64,000 nucleotides of DNA from Paenibacillus sp. FSL H7-0331 (GTDB lineage Bacteria > Bacillota > Bacilli > Paenibacillales > NBRC-103111): the NCBI RefSeq assembly GCF_001956045.1, contig NZ_MRTH01000019.1:88030-152029 (forward strand), in the 5' to 3' direction. Within the stretch, counting starts at the first letter, position 1, and every line of letters starts with the position of its first letter. Below, piece after piece: positions 7,543-16,349 of the stretch. The notes beneath the pieces are model-generated. The model did not search any database. It saw only the letters and a program-made list of their open reading frames with translations, and was not told the origin of the DNA. The position numbers and the translations under genes were made by a program.

Positions 7543-8730
7543 ATGGCTGTTGAACGTTTTCAAATCCAGGTATCCGATGAAGTGCTTGACGATCTACAAT
7601 ACAGGCTGAATCACGTCCGCTGGCCGGATCAATTAGAAGATTCCGCTTGGGAGCAAGGCACTGAATTAAGTTATTTACAGTCGCTCGTTGCCTATTGGCG
7701 AGACCATTTTGACTGGCGTGTTCAAGAAGCGAAATTAAACCGCTTTTCTCAATTTCGCAGTAATGTTGATGGGATAGATGTTCACTTCGTGCATGAGCGC
7801 GGTAAAGGACCTAATCCGTTGCCTATTATCCTTACTCACGGATGGCCGGACAGTTATCTGCGTTACCAGAAGATTATCCCGTTTCTTACTGATCCCGCTG
7901 CCCACGGTGGTGACCCTGAGGACGTTTTTGATGTTATTGTCCCTTCGCTGCCAGGGTTTGGCTTTTCTAGCCGTCCTGACCATCGTGGCGTCAATAATTT
8001 TCATGTCTCCGAGATGTGGGCTAAACTAATGACACAAGAACTTGGCTATAACAAATTCGCTGCTGCAGGCGGGGATATTGGCTCCGGTGTTACCAGATAT
8101 CTTGCGGCGAACCATCCTGAGCTGCTTGTCGGAATCCACTTAACCGATATCGGGATCATTAGAGATCTCATGACTGCACAAGATCCGGCAGGGCTTTCAG
8201 AGCAAGAACTGCAATATAAGAAGAATGCTCAGGAATGGCTTGCCCATGAAGGTGGCTATATCTCCATTCAATCGACAAGACCCCAGACTCTTGCCTACGG
8301 ACTGTCCGACTCGCCAGCAGGTCTGGCTGGTTGGATTATTGATAAATTCCGTGCTTGGAGCGATTGTAAGGGGGACCTGCGGCAACGATTCAGCGAGGAT
8401 GAACTGCTCACGCATATTATGATCTATTGGGTTACCAATACTATAGGATCAACAGCACGTATGTATTATGAGAATTCGCATTCTTTGCCGCCTCTTGGTC
8501 GCATAGAGGTACCAACAGCCGTCGCTCTTTTCCCGGCAGATATATTATTGCCACCCAGGGAATGGGCTGTACGCAACCTGAATATAACTCGCTGGAATGC
8601 AATGCCCCGCGGTGGCCATTTTCCTGCTCTGGAAGAACCGGAATTGCTGGTTAAGGACATTCGCGAATTTTACAGACCCTTTAGAACAATAAGCAATTCT
8701 TTAGGAAAGGCCGGCTTGCGGGTGGTTTGA
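7543..8730 (+). CDS. Epoxide hydrolase, alpha/beta fold with EHN domain
   Basis: Cytosolic hydrolase that opens epoxides to diols through an Asp nucleophile. The first ~110 residues are the EHN N-terminal domain (FQIQVSDEVLDDLQYRL, WPDQLEDSAWEQG). The oxyanion motif HGWPDS is followed by the nucleophile elbow GGDIGSG, where Trp is more usual after Asp. The catalytic His lies in PRGGHFPALEEP near residue 365. Length (395) is typical of microsomal-type bacterial enzymes. The start ATG follows TTGGGAGGAAATCATT. It is monocistronic and opposite an AraC regulator. The physiological epoxide is unknown. Confidence 0.87.
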   Translation: MAVERFQIQVSDEVLDDLQYRLNHVRWPDQLEDSAWEQGTELSYLQSLVAYWRDHFDWRVQEAKLNRFSQFRSNVDGIDVHFVHERGKGPNPLPIILTHGWPDSYLRYQKIIPFLTDPAAHGGDPEDVFDVIVPSLPGFGFSSRPDHRGVNNFHVSEMWAKLMTQELGYNKFAAAGGDIGSGVTRYLAANHPELLVGIHLTDIGIIRDLMTAQDPAGLSEQELQYKKNAQEWLAHEGGYISIQSTRPQTLAYGLSDSPAGLAGWIIDKFRAWSDCKGDLRQRFSEDELLTHIMIYWVTNTIGSTARMYYENSHSLPPLGRIEVPTAVALFPADILLPPREWAVRNLNITRWNAMPRGGHFPALEEPELLVKDIREFYRPFRTISNSLGKAGLRVV

Positions 8731-9048
8731 CGATTACAGATTCGGACGAGCCGATGCAAAAGCTCCTCGAATACAGCAAATTGCCGAATCGATTTCTTCT
8801 TTAGATAGAACGGATTGAAGGATGGACAGGATGGTGGTAGATTTTTCATGAAGTCGCCACCTTACTTCGGTTAAGTTGCAGGGGTACAAACATTTACCGG
8901 GGGTGTGGCTATTTTTCTGCGATTTTGTGGTTGATCAACAGGTGTGTTCAAATTTAATTAAATAATCATCAAATTCCAAAAATATGAATTGCTAATGAAC
9001 ATTTTGACCATATTAACTTTGCTGTAAAACTTGAAGGAGGAATGTTCA
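8731..9048. other. Gene-poor gap without a supported feature
   Basis: A short open stretch just after the epoxide hydrolase (about 8733-8819) encodes protein-like sequence (DYRFGRADAKAPRIQQIAES) ending at TGA, but has no start. It may be gene debris. The remainder is A+T-rich leader for the next small gene. No clear promoter or terminator was seen. Confidence 0.3.
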
Positions 9049-9258
9049 ATGACAGACCAACAAACGAACGAACAAGAACAAAGTGCAAGGACACAAGCCC
9101 AAAATGCTATGAATCAAGCATTACACGCACTAAATGAAGCCAGACATAGTAATGTTGATCAAGACCAAGATGTTCAGGATGCCAAAGAACAGCTGTATAA
9201 AGCCCGACAAGAACATATGCAGGCTGATAATTCGGAGAGCGAAGATACGCTTTCCTAG
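9049..9258 (+). CDS. Small acidic, Gln-rich hydrophilic protein
   Basis: A 69-residue protein rich in Gln, Asp, Glu and Ala, predicted to be helical and soluble (NAMNQALHALNEARHS, DVQDAKEQLYKARQEHMQ). It has no Cys, no signal peptide and no recognised domain. AAGGAGG at 9034-9040 fixes the ATG at 9049. It is followed by a good terminator. The composition resembles small stress or spore-associated Bacillales proteins, but I cannot assign a family. Confidence 0.65.
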   Translation: MTDQQTNEQEQSARTQAQNAMNQALHALNEARHSNVDQDQDVQDAKEQLYKARQEHMQADNSESEDTLS

Positions 9259-9332
9259 ACGATATGCCCCACAAGAGGAGTATTTGTACTCTGGTACTCA
9301 AAAGGAAGTTCATACGCATAAATAGCGGATTT

Positions 9333-9375
9333 CCCCGTAGGTATCACTTTTACAGTGTCTCTACGGGGATTTTTT
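9333..9375 (+). terminator. Terminator after the small acidic protein gene
   Basis: CCCCGTAG (9333-9340) and CTACGGGG (9361-9368) form an 8-bp perfect stem followed by A and six T. Confidence 0.9.
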
Positions 9376-9473
9376 CTGCTGTCCTCATACGATACCACGA
9401 ATAGGACTGTTTGCACTTGGATTTAGGACCTGCTAGCTTGTACAATAGGTTTCAGAAAGCGGGGGAGAGCCTC

Positions 9474-10775
9474 ATGCTCAAGGAACGTATCGAGCTTCTG
9501 TGCAAAAAGAAGCAAATATCACGGAAAGAACTCGTGGAGGGACTCGTCACGCAGTCTCATTTTGCCAACATTTTGGCTGGAAGGTATCCATTCGCTGATG
9601 ATTTGGTGGAGCATATCGCGGGCCGTCTCGGCGTCCCTGTTACCTATTTGACCAAAGCGGCGGCAACCGATGAGCCTACGATGCAGCGGGCGGAGAATAT
9701 TTTCCAGACCATGTCCGAGCAGTCTGTATCCGATAGTTACGTGGATGCCCAAGACGATCGGGATGATGCACTCGTCGTCGAGCTGACAACTTCCTTAATG
9801 AAGGCTGTCTACTATCAACAGATGAACAATCAGAGCGCTTATGACTATTTGCATCAGTCTTACTTGAACCATTATTTAGAGAAATACGGAAAGTCCGAAG
9901 AAGTCGATCTGCCGTTGCCCTTGAAGAAAGCGCTTTTGCTATATAGAATCCAACATTTTCGCTCCAAAAGCAGCTACAACGACGTGCTGAACGATGTGCA
10001 ACGCTTGAACAGTCTTGTGGAACCGGGGACGGAAATATGGCTGACGGTACAAAACATCAGGATGGAGGCATACGTTCTACTGAAGCAGTTCGAACAGGCG
10101 AAGCAGGTGTTCGAGCAGACGATGCAGCAAATCATCGATGATCGAGTGTTCCATCGTCTATCCGGGCTGTATGTGGCTTACAGCGGCTACTGCTTTGCGA
10201 TGGGGCTTGTACAGGAAGCGTTACGTGCTCTTTCCATGGCAGAAGCTAACCTCGTTTATTTACAACAGCCGGGTGATGTTTACACGACAATTATGAACAA
10301 CCGGATCGTCATGCTAACAATGACGGGAGAGTCCGATAAAGCGTTGGACGAAATCGCCCGATTCGAGTCCATACTCGCCAATGAGCCAGTGGAATCCCAA
10401 CAGCTGCTCGAGCCGGTTATAACCATTTATCGCTGTGAAGCCGCTTTTGCCCAGAAAAATTGGGGATTGCTTTCACAAGGAATTGAGCGGCTGCGAATTT
10501 CCCACACAGGCACGGATCAGAGAATGGCGCTGGCCTTTTATGAAAGTCAACTGGCGCTTGCGCTAGAGGATATGGAGATGTTTCAAAGCCACGCACTGGA
10601 ATGCTTGCCTTATTTCGAAGCCAGTCAGCATGCATTGCGTCTCGAGCAACTTTATGAATCATTGGCAGTCGTCTCTGAGGAAGGTCGTCGTTACAAGGAA
10701 TCATCTATGTATTATCGGAAGCTTGTGTATTTGTTAAGAAATAGTGGAGGAGGGGGGTCTTCCAGTCCAATGTAA
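9474..10775 (+). CDS. HTH-TPR regulator of the NprR/PlcR (RNPP-like) type
   Basis: Residues 1-60 form an XRE-type helix-turn-helix (LKERIELLCKKKQISRKELV, then TQSHFANILAGRYPF). The remaining ~370 residues are helical repeats in the style of the TPR superhelix that binds signalling peptides in NprR, PlcR and Rap. Length (433) fits NprR. ATG 9474 lies just after GGGGGAGAG; an upstream TTG at 9411 has no such site. RNPP regulators usually have a short secreted pheromone gene directly downstream. I could not find a convincing one in 10776-10980, so it may answer to a distant peptide or another signal. Confidence 0.75.
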   Translation: MLKERIELLCKKKQISRKELVEGLVTQSHFANILAGRYPFADDLVEHIAGRLGVPVTYLTKAAATDEPTMQRAENIFQTMSEQSVSDSYVDAQDDRDDALVVELTTSLMKAVYYQQMNNQSAYDYLHQSYLNHYLEKYGKSEEVDLPLPLKKALLLYRIQHFRSKSSYNDVLNDVQRLNSLVEPGTEIWLTVQNIRMEAYVLLKQFEQAKQVFEQTMQQIIDDRVFHRLSGLYVAYSGYCFAMGLVQEALRALSMAEANLVYLQQPGDVYTTIMNNRIVMLTMTGESDKALDEIARFESILANEPVESQQLLEPVITIYRCEAAFAQKNWGLLSQGIERLRISHTGTDQRMALAFYESQLALALEDMEMFQSHALECLPYFEASQHALRLEQLYESLAVVSEEGRRYKESSMYYRKLVYLLRNSGGGGSSSPM

Positions 10776-11000
10776 ACAAAATGCAAACAAAACTTAGGAG
10801 CGACAGGGACCAATGAATGGTGTTTTAGACCCAAATTTTTGCAAAATAAGCGCTTTTTGAAAAAAAACGAAGCGTGAACAACAGGAAAACTCGCCTTATC
10901 CCTGACTTGTTTGTATGTCGCTGATACTATTGTCAGCTTAATGACGGTCGTTTACACTTAATATACAACGACAAACCAAACAATGAGAGGTGTGATGCGT

Positions 11001-11414
11001 ATGTTCGGATTCGGAAAAAATAAAAAACCGCAGGACGCTCTGGAGCAGGCAGATAATCTGATGAATAAAGGATTGACGGGGCTGTTTATGAAAAGCACGG
11101 TTTCCAAGGAGCATAGGAATCTCATCAACCAAAGCCTGGAATCGGCGAAACAGGCACAATTAGCATCAAGCGGCACCGTGCCGATTAGCGCAACTGCCAT
11201 TGTTGTATCGGTAACAGATACGGGCAAGCTCATCAATTACGATCCGGTTGTTGTCCTCGTGTTGAATGTGATAGAGAACGACGGGAGCACATCCCAGAAG
11301 ACATTGGAAACAATCGTATCAAAAATCCAAATTCCGCGTGCGGGAGATCGGGTCGGCTTGGGCCACAACCCCGCTAATCCATCAGAGCTTATGTACATGG
11401 GACTGCTGCCATAA
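11001..11414 (+). CDS. Conserved-looking small protein of unknown function
   Basis: A 137-residue protein with a basic N-terminus (MFGFGKNKKPQDALEQADNLMNKG), a helical segment to about residue 55, then a beta-rich half (ISATAIVVSVTDTGKLINYDPVVVLVLNV) resembling a small beta-barrel. No signal peptide or transmembrane helix is clear. AGAGGTG at 10986-10992 favours ATG 11001 over the in-frame ATGs at 10983 and 10995. A terminator follows. I do not recognise the family. Confidence 0.6.
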   Translation: MFGFGKNKKPQDALEQADNLMNKGLTGLFMKSTVSKEHRNLINQSLESAKQAQLASSGTVPISATAIVVSVTDTGKLINYDPVVVLVLNVIENDGSTSQKTLETIVSKIQIPRAGDRVGLGHNPANPSELMYMGLLP

Positions 11415-11493
11415 AGTCTTTGGTCCATATGTCCTGTTAAGGATTAAAAGCAACACTCAGAGCATTTTCGAAAATCTAATTCACCATTACAGG

Positions 11494-11521
11494 AAGAGTC
11501 GCGTAAATCGTGACTCTTTTT
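11494..11521 (+). terminator. Terminator after the 137-residue protein gene
   Basis: AAGAGTC (11494-11500) pairs with GACTCTT (11512-11518), with the T run continuing. Confidence 0.75.
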
Positions 11522-11542
11522 AATTTACTCATACGAAAATAA

Positions 11543-11570
11543 TTGACTTAGTTTGTAAATATGTTACAAT
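11543..11570 (+). promoter_or_regulatory. Promoter for the tautomerase-like gene
   Basis: TTGACT (11543-11548), 16-bp spacer, TACAAT (11565-11570). The surrounding sequence is A+T-rich. Confidence 0.6.
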
Positions 11571-11625
11571 AAATGCAGCTAATTTATTAAGTTGATTTAG
11601 CTAGACTAATAAGGGAGATGATGTT

Positions 11626-11856
11626 ATGCCAATTATCAATATTGACTGCTGGGAAGGATTCAACGAGGAACAAAAGAAAGAATGGATTAAGGAGTTAACT
11701 GTCGTCACAAACAAGCTGTTCAATATCCCTCCTGATAAAATTTTGGTGATCTTGCGCGACACTCCCTTGATAAATTGGGGACAGGCAGGTGCTGTCGCAG
11801 CTGATCCTGACTTTTTGGAAAACAGTCGAATTACTGAATTGAAATTGGAAGCATAA
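11626..11856 (+). CDS. 4-oxalocrotonate tautomerase-like protein
   Basis: A small keto-enol tautomerase-fold protein. After removal of Met1 the catalytic Pro1 is exposed (MPIINID), as in 4-OT and YwhB, and the IPPDKILVILRDTP segment matches the conserved central strand with an Arg. At 76 residues it is longer than the ~62-residue 4-OT subunits. It precedes an MFS transporter gene in the same orientation, but a hairpin separates them. The substrate is unknown; members isomerise unsaturated dicarboxylates or act promiscuously. Confidence 0.78.
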   Translation: MPIINIDCWEGFNEEQKKEWIKELTVVTNKLFNIPPDKILVILRDTPLINWGQAGAVAADPDFLENSRITELKLEA

Positions 11857-11867
11857 TCGCTTGCTCA

Positions 11868-11909
11868 GAAGAAGCCCCTTCTCATTTGACATATAGAGGG
11901 GGCTTCTTC
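11868..11909 (+). terminator. Stem-loop between tautomerase and MFS genes
   Basis: GAAGAAGCCCC (11868-11878) pairs with GGGGCTTCTTC (11899-11909), an 11-bp perfect stem. It lacks a long U-tract, so it may attenuate rather than fully terminate. Confidence 0.6.
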
Positions 11910-11930
11910 AGATGAAAGAGGGGGTTGTTC

Positions 11931-13127
11931 ATGACGGAATGGGTTGCAAAACAACGTAAATCACTTGCCAATAACTATCCTTTGATGACGGGTATACTTG
12001 TATGGTGCAGCCTGATTGTTGTGTCCAGCTTATATATCACCTTGCCATTGGTATCTGTTTTTGTAAGTAGTTTCCACGTTACACCGTCCACAGCGGCATG
12101 GACCAGCAGCGCGTTTTCATTCTTTTACGCAATAGGGTTTTTATTATTCAGTCCTTTATCTGATCGTTATGGCCGCAAACAAATGATGATGTCCGGTTTG
12201 GTTGCGTTATTACTCATTACGCCAACCTTGGGTTTCGTGACAAACCTGTCCAGTTTAATTGTTCTTCGTGCGTTACAGGGCCTGGCTGCGGCAACATTCG
12301 CCCCCGCTGTACTTGCCTATGTTGTGGAAATGTTTCCTGCGCATAAAAGGGTAACCACAATCGGGTTTGTAAGCACTGGCTTTTTGTTGGCGGGGATTGC
12401 TGGACAGCTGTTTAGCAGTATCATTAGTCAAAGCTTAGGCTGGCCTTATGTGTTTTACTTTCTTGGTGGCTTATATTTAGTATGTGCCATTCTGCTCGGC
12501 AGTCTTGTTCCCAATGGAGCAATTCATCAGACAACTGCAGGTGCAAGAGCCCCACTCAAACAAATAGCAGCAGTGTTATTCCGAAAATCACTATTTGTCT
12601 GCTATATCATAACCGTGACTCTACTATTCTCGTTTGTAGGGATGTATACGGCGCTTGGAAGCTACCTGACGCAGACCCCGTTTCAATTAAATCCTGATCA
12701 GATTTTACTGGTACGTGCAGCGGGGATCTTAGGCATGATCTTATCTCTATTTGCAGGTCGTTTGGTAGCCAAATTCGGCGTGAAGAGGGTACTGCAGGCA
12801 GGATTGGGGCTGGCGGCAGCAGGTCTTTCCATAGTTGGATTTAGCTCTAACCTATCCATTCTTATTGTTATGAGTGTTATTTTTGTTGGCGGGATTTCAG
12901 TAACGGTTCCAACGCTTATTTCGCTTGTTGGAAGCACTGTGGGTCATGCACGCGGTACCGCGATCAGCCTATACTCTTTTATTTTATTCATAGGAGCAAC
13001 TCTTGGCCCGATTGTCGTACTGAACCTGCTGAAGCTTGGAAGCTACTTCCTAACATTTGAAGCACTGGCGGTTGTTTTGTGCATTGCCTTATGTTCATCC
13101 TTTTTCATCAAAATACAAGAAGTATAA
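11931..13127 (+). CDS. MFS transporter (YnfM/Bcr-like, 12 TM)
   Basis: A 398-residue integral membrane protein with about 12 hydrophobic segments. The loop 2-3 motif is present (SPLSDRYGRKQMMM). Helix 4 carries the RALQGLAAA motif typical of drug-exporting MFS members. The ATG at 11931 sits 3-4 bases after AGAGGGGGTTGTTC; a TTG at 11925 is too near the site. It likely effluxes small organic compounds. Linkage to the tautomerase gene hints at aromatic or keto acid substrates, which is weak inference. Confidence 0.82.
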   Translation: MTEWVAKQRKSLANNYPLMTGILVWCSLIVVSSLYITLPLVSVFVSSFHVTPSTAAWTSSAFSFFYAIGFLLFSPLSDRYGRKQMMMSGLVALLLITPTLGFVTNLSSLIVLRALQGLAAATFAPAVLAYVVEMFPAHKRVTTIGFVSTGFLLAGIAGQLFSSIISQSLGWPYVFYFLGGLYLVCAILLGSLVPNGAIHQTTAGARAPLKQIAAVLFRKSLFVCYIITVTLLFSFVGMYTALGSYLTQTPFQLNPDQILLVRAAGILGMILSLFAGRLVAKFGVKRVLQAGLGLAAAGLSIVGFSSNLSILIVMSVIFVGGISVTVPTLISLVGSTVGHARGTAISLYSFILFIGATLGPIVVLNLLKLGSYFLTFEALAVVLCIALCSSFFIKIQEV

Positions 13128-13253
13128 AGTTAGTACGAACCTGATATTAACGATCTCGTGGGATCTGCATATTTACGGGGTTCGTTGCTGTTGTTTGGTC
13201 AAAATGAAATAAGAGGGTAAGGAAGAAAGGCGCAGCGATTCCTTTCTGATATT

Positions 13254-13306
13254 AAAAAGATTGCCAATGATGTCGGTCGGAGGACCGGTTAATTGGCAAT
13301 CTTTTT
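13254..13306. terminator. Bidirectional terminator
   Basis: AAAAAGATTGCCAAT (13254-13268) pairs with ATTGGCAATCTTTTT (13292-13306), serving the MFS gene on the plus strand and the iron-uptake operon on the minus strand. Confidence 0.9.
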
Positions 13307-13338
13307 ATTGATTTCAACTTATGTGTAATGAGCTCATC

Positions 13339-14154
13339 CTAGTCGAGAGAGGGATGGGCAGCGCGCTCTACAAAGGATTGGAAGGCTTTCAGCTCACGAG
13401 GCAAATGTGTCTGGTAAGGCTCCTCCCATCCAGACCATTCTCCGCTGGCATAACCCTTATAGTGGATACTTTGAAGTGCGGCGGCAATTTTGGCAAAATC
13501 GAGATCGCCTTCTCCGATCGGCTTGTGTTCCTTGTGCTCTGAATCAAATGAAGCATCGTGAAAATGAACATGCTGGATCCATGGCCCCAAATGGGTGATG
13601 ACTTCCGCCGGCTCAGCCAGTCCACGACGCTTCGTGTGCAGTACGTCCCATAGGACGACCACCTGTGGATCATCGACTGCTCGCATCAGGCTGGCCATCT
13701 GTACAGGATCTGACCAATCATCATGGGTTTCGATCGCAATCGTGATGCCATGCTCACGGGCAGATGGCAAGATGGCATTCAGCACTCTCTCAATGGCGGC
13801 CAGTGTTTGCTCGCGTGTGCCGCCAGCAGGAATTTTGCCACCAGCCACCCTCAGAATCGGAGCGCCGACGTCGGAGGCGAGTTTAATATAATCCAAGGCC
13901 GAAGCGATTTCTTTGTCGGAATCGGGCCGTGAGCATATGATCGAAACGCCAAGGCAGATGATGGGGATTCCACTCTCTACAGCCAGACGTTTCCATTCTG
14001 CTCTTTGGTGTGAGTCGGCAGAAAGCTCCACACCATGAGCATGTCCAACGCCGACCCGCAGCTCTACTCCTGCATAGCCGTAGGTTGTGGCAGAATCCAT
14101 CAATTGGGAAAGTGTAAGAGTTGGTCCTGAAAATGAGTGAACAGCATATTGCAT
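13339..14154 (-). CDS. Sugar phosphate isomerase/epimerase-like TIM barrel protein
   Basis: A 271-residue xylose-isomerase-like (AP endonuclease family 2) barrel. Metal ligands appear in order at the strand ends: Glu in IAIETHDD, Asp in VVLWDVLH, His in HVHFHD and Glu in ASGEWSG. It is the last gene of the siderophore-uptake operon, 48 bp after the second permease. The same fold serves AsbF, the dehydroshikimate dehydratase of petrobactin synthesis, but AsbF-specific similarity is not evident. It may modify or break down the imported siderophore or a sugar ligand. Substrate unknown. Confidence 0.72.
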   Translation of the reverse strand: MQYAVHSFSGPTLTLSQLMDSATTYGYAGVELRVGVGHAHGVELSADSHQRAEWKRLAVESGIPIICLGVSIICSRPDSDKEIASALDYIKLASDVGAPILRVAGGKIPAGGTREQTLAAIERVLNAILPSAREHGITIAIETHDDWSDPVQMASLMRAVDDPQVVVLWDVLHTKRRGLAEPAEVITHLGPWIQHVHFHDASFDSEHKEHKPIGEGDLDFAKIAAALQSIHYKGYASGEWSGWEEPYQTHLPRELKAFQSFVERAAHPSLD

Positions 14155-14202
14155 TTAATAATTCCTCCTTAGGATGGTTAGATATGCTTGCATAGGAACA
14201 GG

Positions 14203-15240
14203 TTATCTGCGTCTGGAATGACGCCAGAGCAGGAACAGAAAGTAAGGTCCGCCAATTACCGATACGATTAAGCCTGCCGGAATTTCCAGAGGCGGAAGCA
14301 ACCCGCGGCCGAGCGCATCGGCGATTAGCACCAACAAGCCTCCCAGCAGTGCCGCAACCGGCATTAATATTCGATGTTTGGCACCGACAAGACGCCTTGC
14401 CATATGCGGAGTAATGAGTCCGACAAAACCGATCGTTCCAGCAGCTGCAACAGCGGCAGCGGTCAGCAGAACAGCCATGACCAGCAGCAGGACGCGGGTT
14501 CCCTCAAGATGGATGCCCAAGCCTTTGGCAGACAGATCGCCAAGCCTGATGATGTCAAGCCGAAGCCCCATCAGCCAGGCCAAGGGAATGACGATTGCTA
14601 CCCATGGCAGCATATGAAGGACCTGATCCCATGTTCGGCCCCAGAGGCTTCCGCTCAGCCAAATTAAAGCCGCATTGACATTCGGCAGTGATTTGGACAC
14701 CAGCAATTGAATGCCTGCTGAACAAAATGCGCTGATTGCTACACCTACAAGCGCCAGCCGAACCGGAATGATACCATGCCGGTAGGCTAACGCATATACC
14801 GCGCAGGCCGCAATAATGCCGCCCATAAATGCTGCTGTAGTTAATGTAGAGGGCACCGAATGCGGGAGCAGCAGCGTAACGATAACCGCAGCCAGTCCCG
14901 CACCCCCGGTTAGTCCCAGTGTATCAGGAGCAGCAAGCGGATTTCTCATGACGCCTTGGGCGATAACACCGGCTACCGCCAGACTGGCTCCGACCAAGAG
15001 AGCCAGTGCTACCCGAGGCAGCCGATAGCTGACAATAATCGAGCTTAGCTGCGGATCGCCCGAGCCCGTCAGAATACGGAGTAATTGCTCGGGGTGGATT
15101 CGCACATCACCGATGGCGATGTTAATCAGGACACTAACCGCAACAGCGATAATGAGAAACGTAATAATGGCAGAGTTGCGGCGATCCGCGCCGTGTCGGT
15201 TAACGGATTTATGCAACGAATTGGAGGCAGGAAACGACAT
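14203..15240 (-). CDS. FecCD-family siderophore ABC permease
   Basis: A membrane permease of a ferric-siderophore importer, 345 residues with about 10 helices. Family motifs are present: GVIAQGVMRNPLAAPDTLGL, GWLSGS-like LIWLSGSLWG, and GTIGFVGLITPHMARRLVG before the last helices. The ATG overlaps the stop of the preceding permease by one base (TAATG), so the two are translationally coupled and likely form a heterodimer. No ATPase gene is in the cluster, so a shared FhuC/YusV-type ATPase must be encoded elsewhere. Confidence 0.92.
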   Translation of the reverse strand: MSFPASNSLHKSVNRHGADRRNSAIITFLIIAVAVSVLINIAIGDVRIHPEQLLRILTGSGDPQLSSIIVSYRLPRVALALLVGASLAVAGVIAQGVMRNPLAAPDTLGLTGGAGLAAVIVTLLLPHSVPSTLTTAAFMGGIIAACAVYALAYRHGIIPVRLALVGVAISAFCSAGIQLLVSKSLPNVNAALIWLSGSLWGRTWDQVLHMLPWVAIVIPLAWLMGLRLDIIRLGDLSAKGLGIHLEGTRVLLLVMAVLLTAAAVAAAGTIGFVGLITPHMARRLVGAKHRILMPVAALLGGLLVLIADALGRGLLPPLEIPAGLIVSVIGGPYFLFLLWRHSRRR

Positions 15241-16280
15241 TATTTCCCCTCCTTTTTACGTCTTCTAGCCAGATAAATAAAAAAAGGAGTACCGATTAAG
15301 GCAGTTACTACACCTACGGGTGTTTCATAAGGAAACACGATATAACGGGAAGCCAGATCTGCAAGCACCAGCATGATCGAGCCGAACAGTGCGGATAATG
15401 GAAGGACAAGCCTGTAGTCGACCCCGATCAAATATCTGACGATATGAGGTACAATCAAACCGACAAATCCGATCGGGCCGGCAATGGATACAGAAACTCC
15501 GGCCAGCACGATAACTATGATCGCCATAAGGCTTCGTGTGATCATAATCCGCTGCCCCAGCGCACGTGCCAGCTCCTCACCCAGGCTGAGCACGGAAGCT
15601 GCACGCCCGAAGGAAAAAGCAGCGAGCAGAGCAGGCACACTCCATAACATAATCAATTCGGCATGCTCCCATTTCCGCGACGACACTGAACCAGCTAACC
15701 AGAACAGCACTCTATCCATTTGTGTCTCGTTAAATATAATCATTCCCTGGGTAAGCGCAGAGAGTATCGCTTGAACGGCAACTCCAGTAAGCGCAAGATG
15801 AACCTCCATATGGTTGCCCTTGAAGACCGAAGCCATGGCATAGACAACGACAGCCGCAGAAGCCCCACCAACAAAAGCTGCATACACCATATTGCCGCTG
15901 GAAAGAAAGGGGACCTGAACAGTGAAAAACACGACGGCTGCTGCTGCTCCGGCGTTAATTCCGAATATGCCAGGGGATGCCAACACATTGCGTGTGACAG
16001 CCTGCATCAAGGCACCGGCGACCGCCAGGTTGGCTCCAACAAAGGCCGTCACGATCATCCTCGGAATTCGCACATTTTGGAGAATGATATGTGCACGTGA
16101 GCCGTCATTATGAAAGATGGAGGCCCAGATGGTCGAGAGTGACAGGTTGGTCGAACCCAAAGAGACTGATAAAAACAAGACAATGAGCAGGATGATTAAC
16201 CCGGCCGCTGAAATCCATAGGGCTTTGCCGATTTGCTGCCAGGTAGATAAGGGTGCAACTTGTTGTGCTGGACGGCTCAC
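15240..16280 (-). CDS. FecCD-family siderophore ABC permease
   Basis: First permease of the pair, 346 residues. It has the motif set GALMQAVTRNVLASPGIFGI, LFWLAGSVSSRKW and GPIGFVGLIVPHIVRYLIG. It starts at GTG (16280) after GGAAGGAAG. It follows the binding protein gene by 69 bp on the minus strand and shares the upstream Fur box with it. It works with the permease encoded at 14203-15240 to move ferric siderophore across the membrane. Confidence 0.92.
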   Translation of the reverse strand: MSRPAQQVAPLSTWQQIGKALWISAAGLIILLIVLFLSVSLGSTNLSLSTIWASIFHNDGSRAHIILQNVRIPRMIVTAFVGANLAVAGALMQAVTRNVLASPGIFGINAGAAAAVVFFTVQVPFLSSGNMVYAAFVGGASAAVVVYAMASVFKGNHMEVHLALTGVAVQAILSALTQGMIIFNETQMDRVLFWLAGSVSSRKWEHAELIMLWSVPALLAAFSFGRAASVLSLGEELARALGQRIMITRSLMAIIVIVLAGVSVSIAGPIGFVGLIVPHIVRYLIGVDYRLVLPLSALFGSIMLVLADLASRYIVFPYETPVGVVTALIGTPFFIYLARRRKKEGK

Positions 16281-16349
16281 TTCAATACTTCCTTCCCGAC
16301 AAAATTAGCAAAAGATCAGTTCATAAAAGTGTGTACCACCTATTAGTGG

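Noticed and set aside
13339..14154. AsbF-type dehydroshikimate dehydratase making a catecholate siderophore
   Set aside because: The fold and operon are suggestive, but the sequence does not follow AsbF in the segments I can recall, and no petrobactin-type synthesis genes are present.
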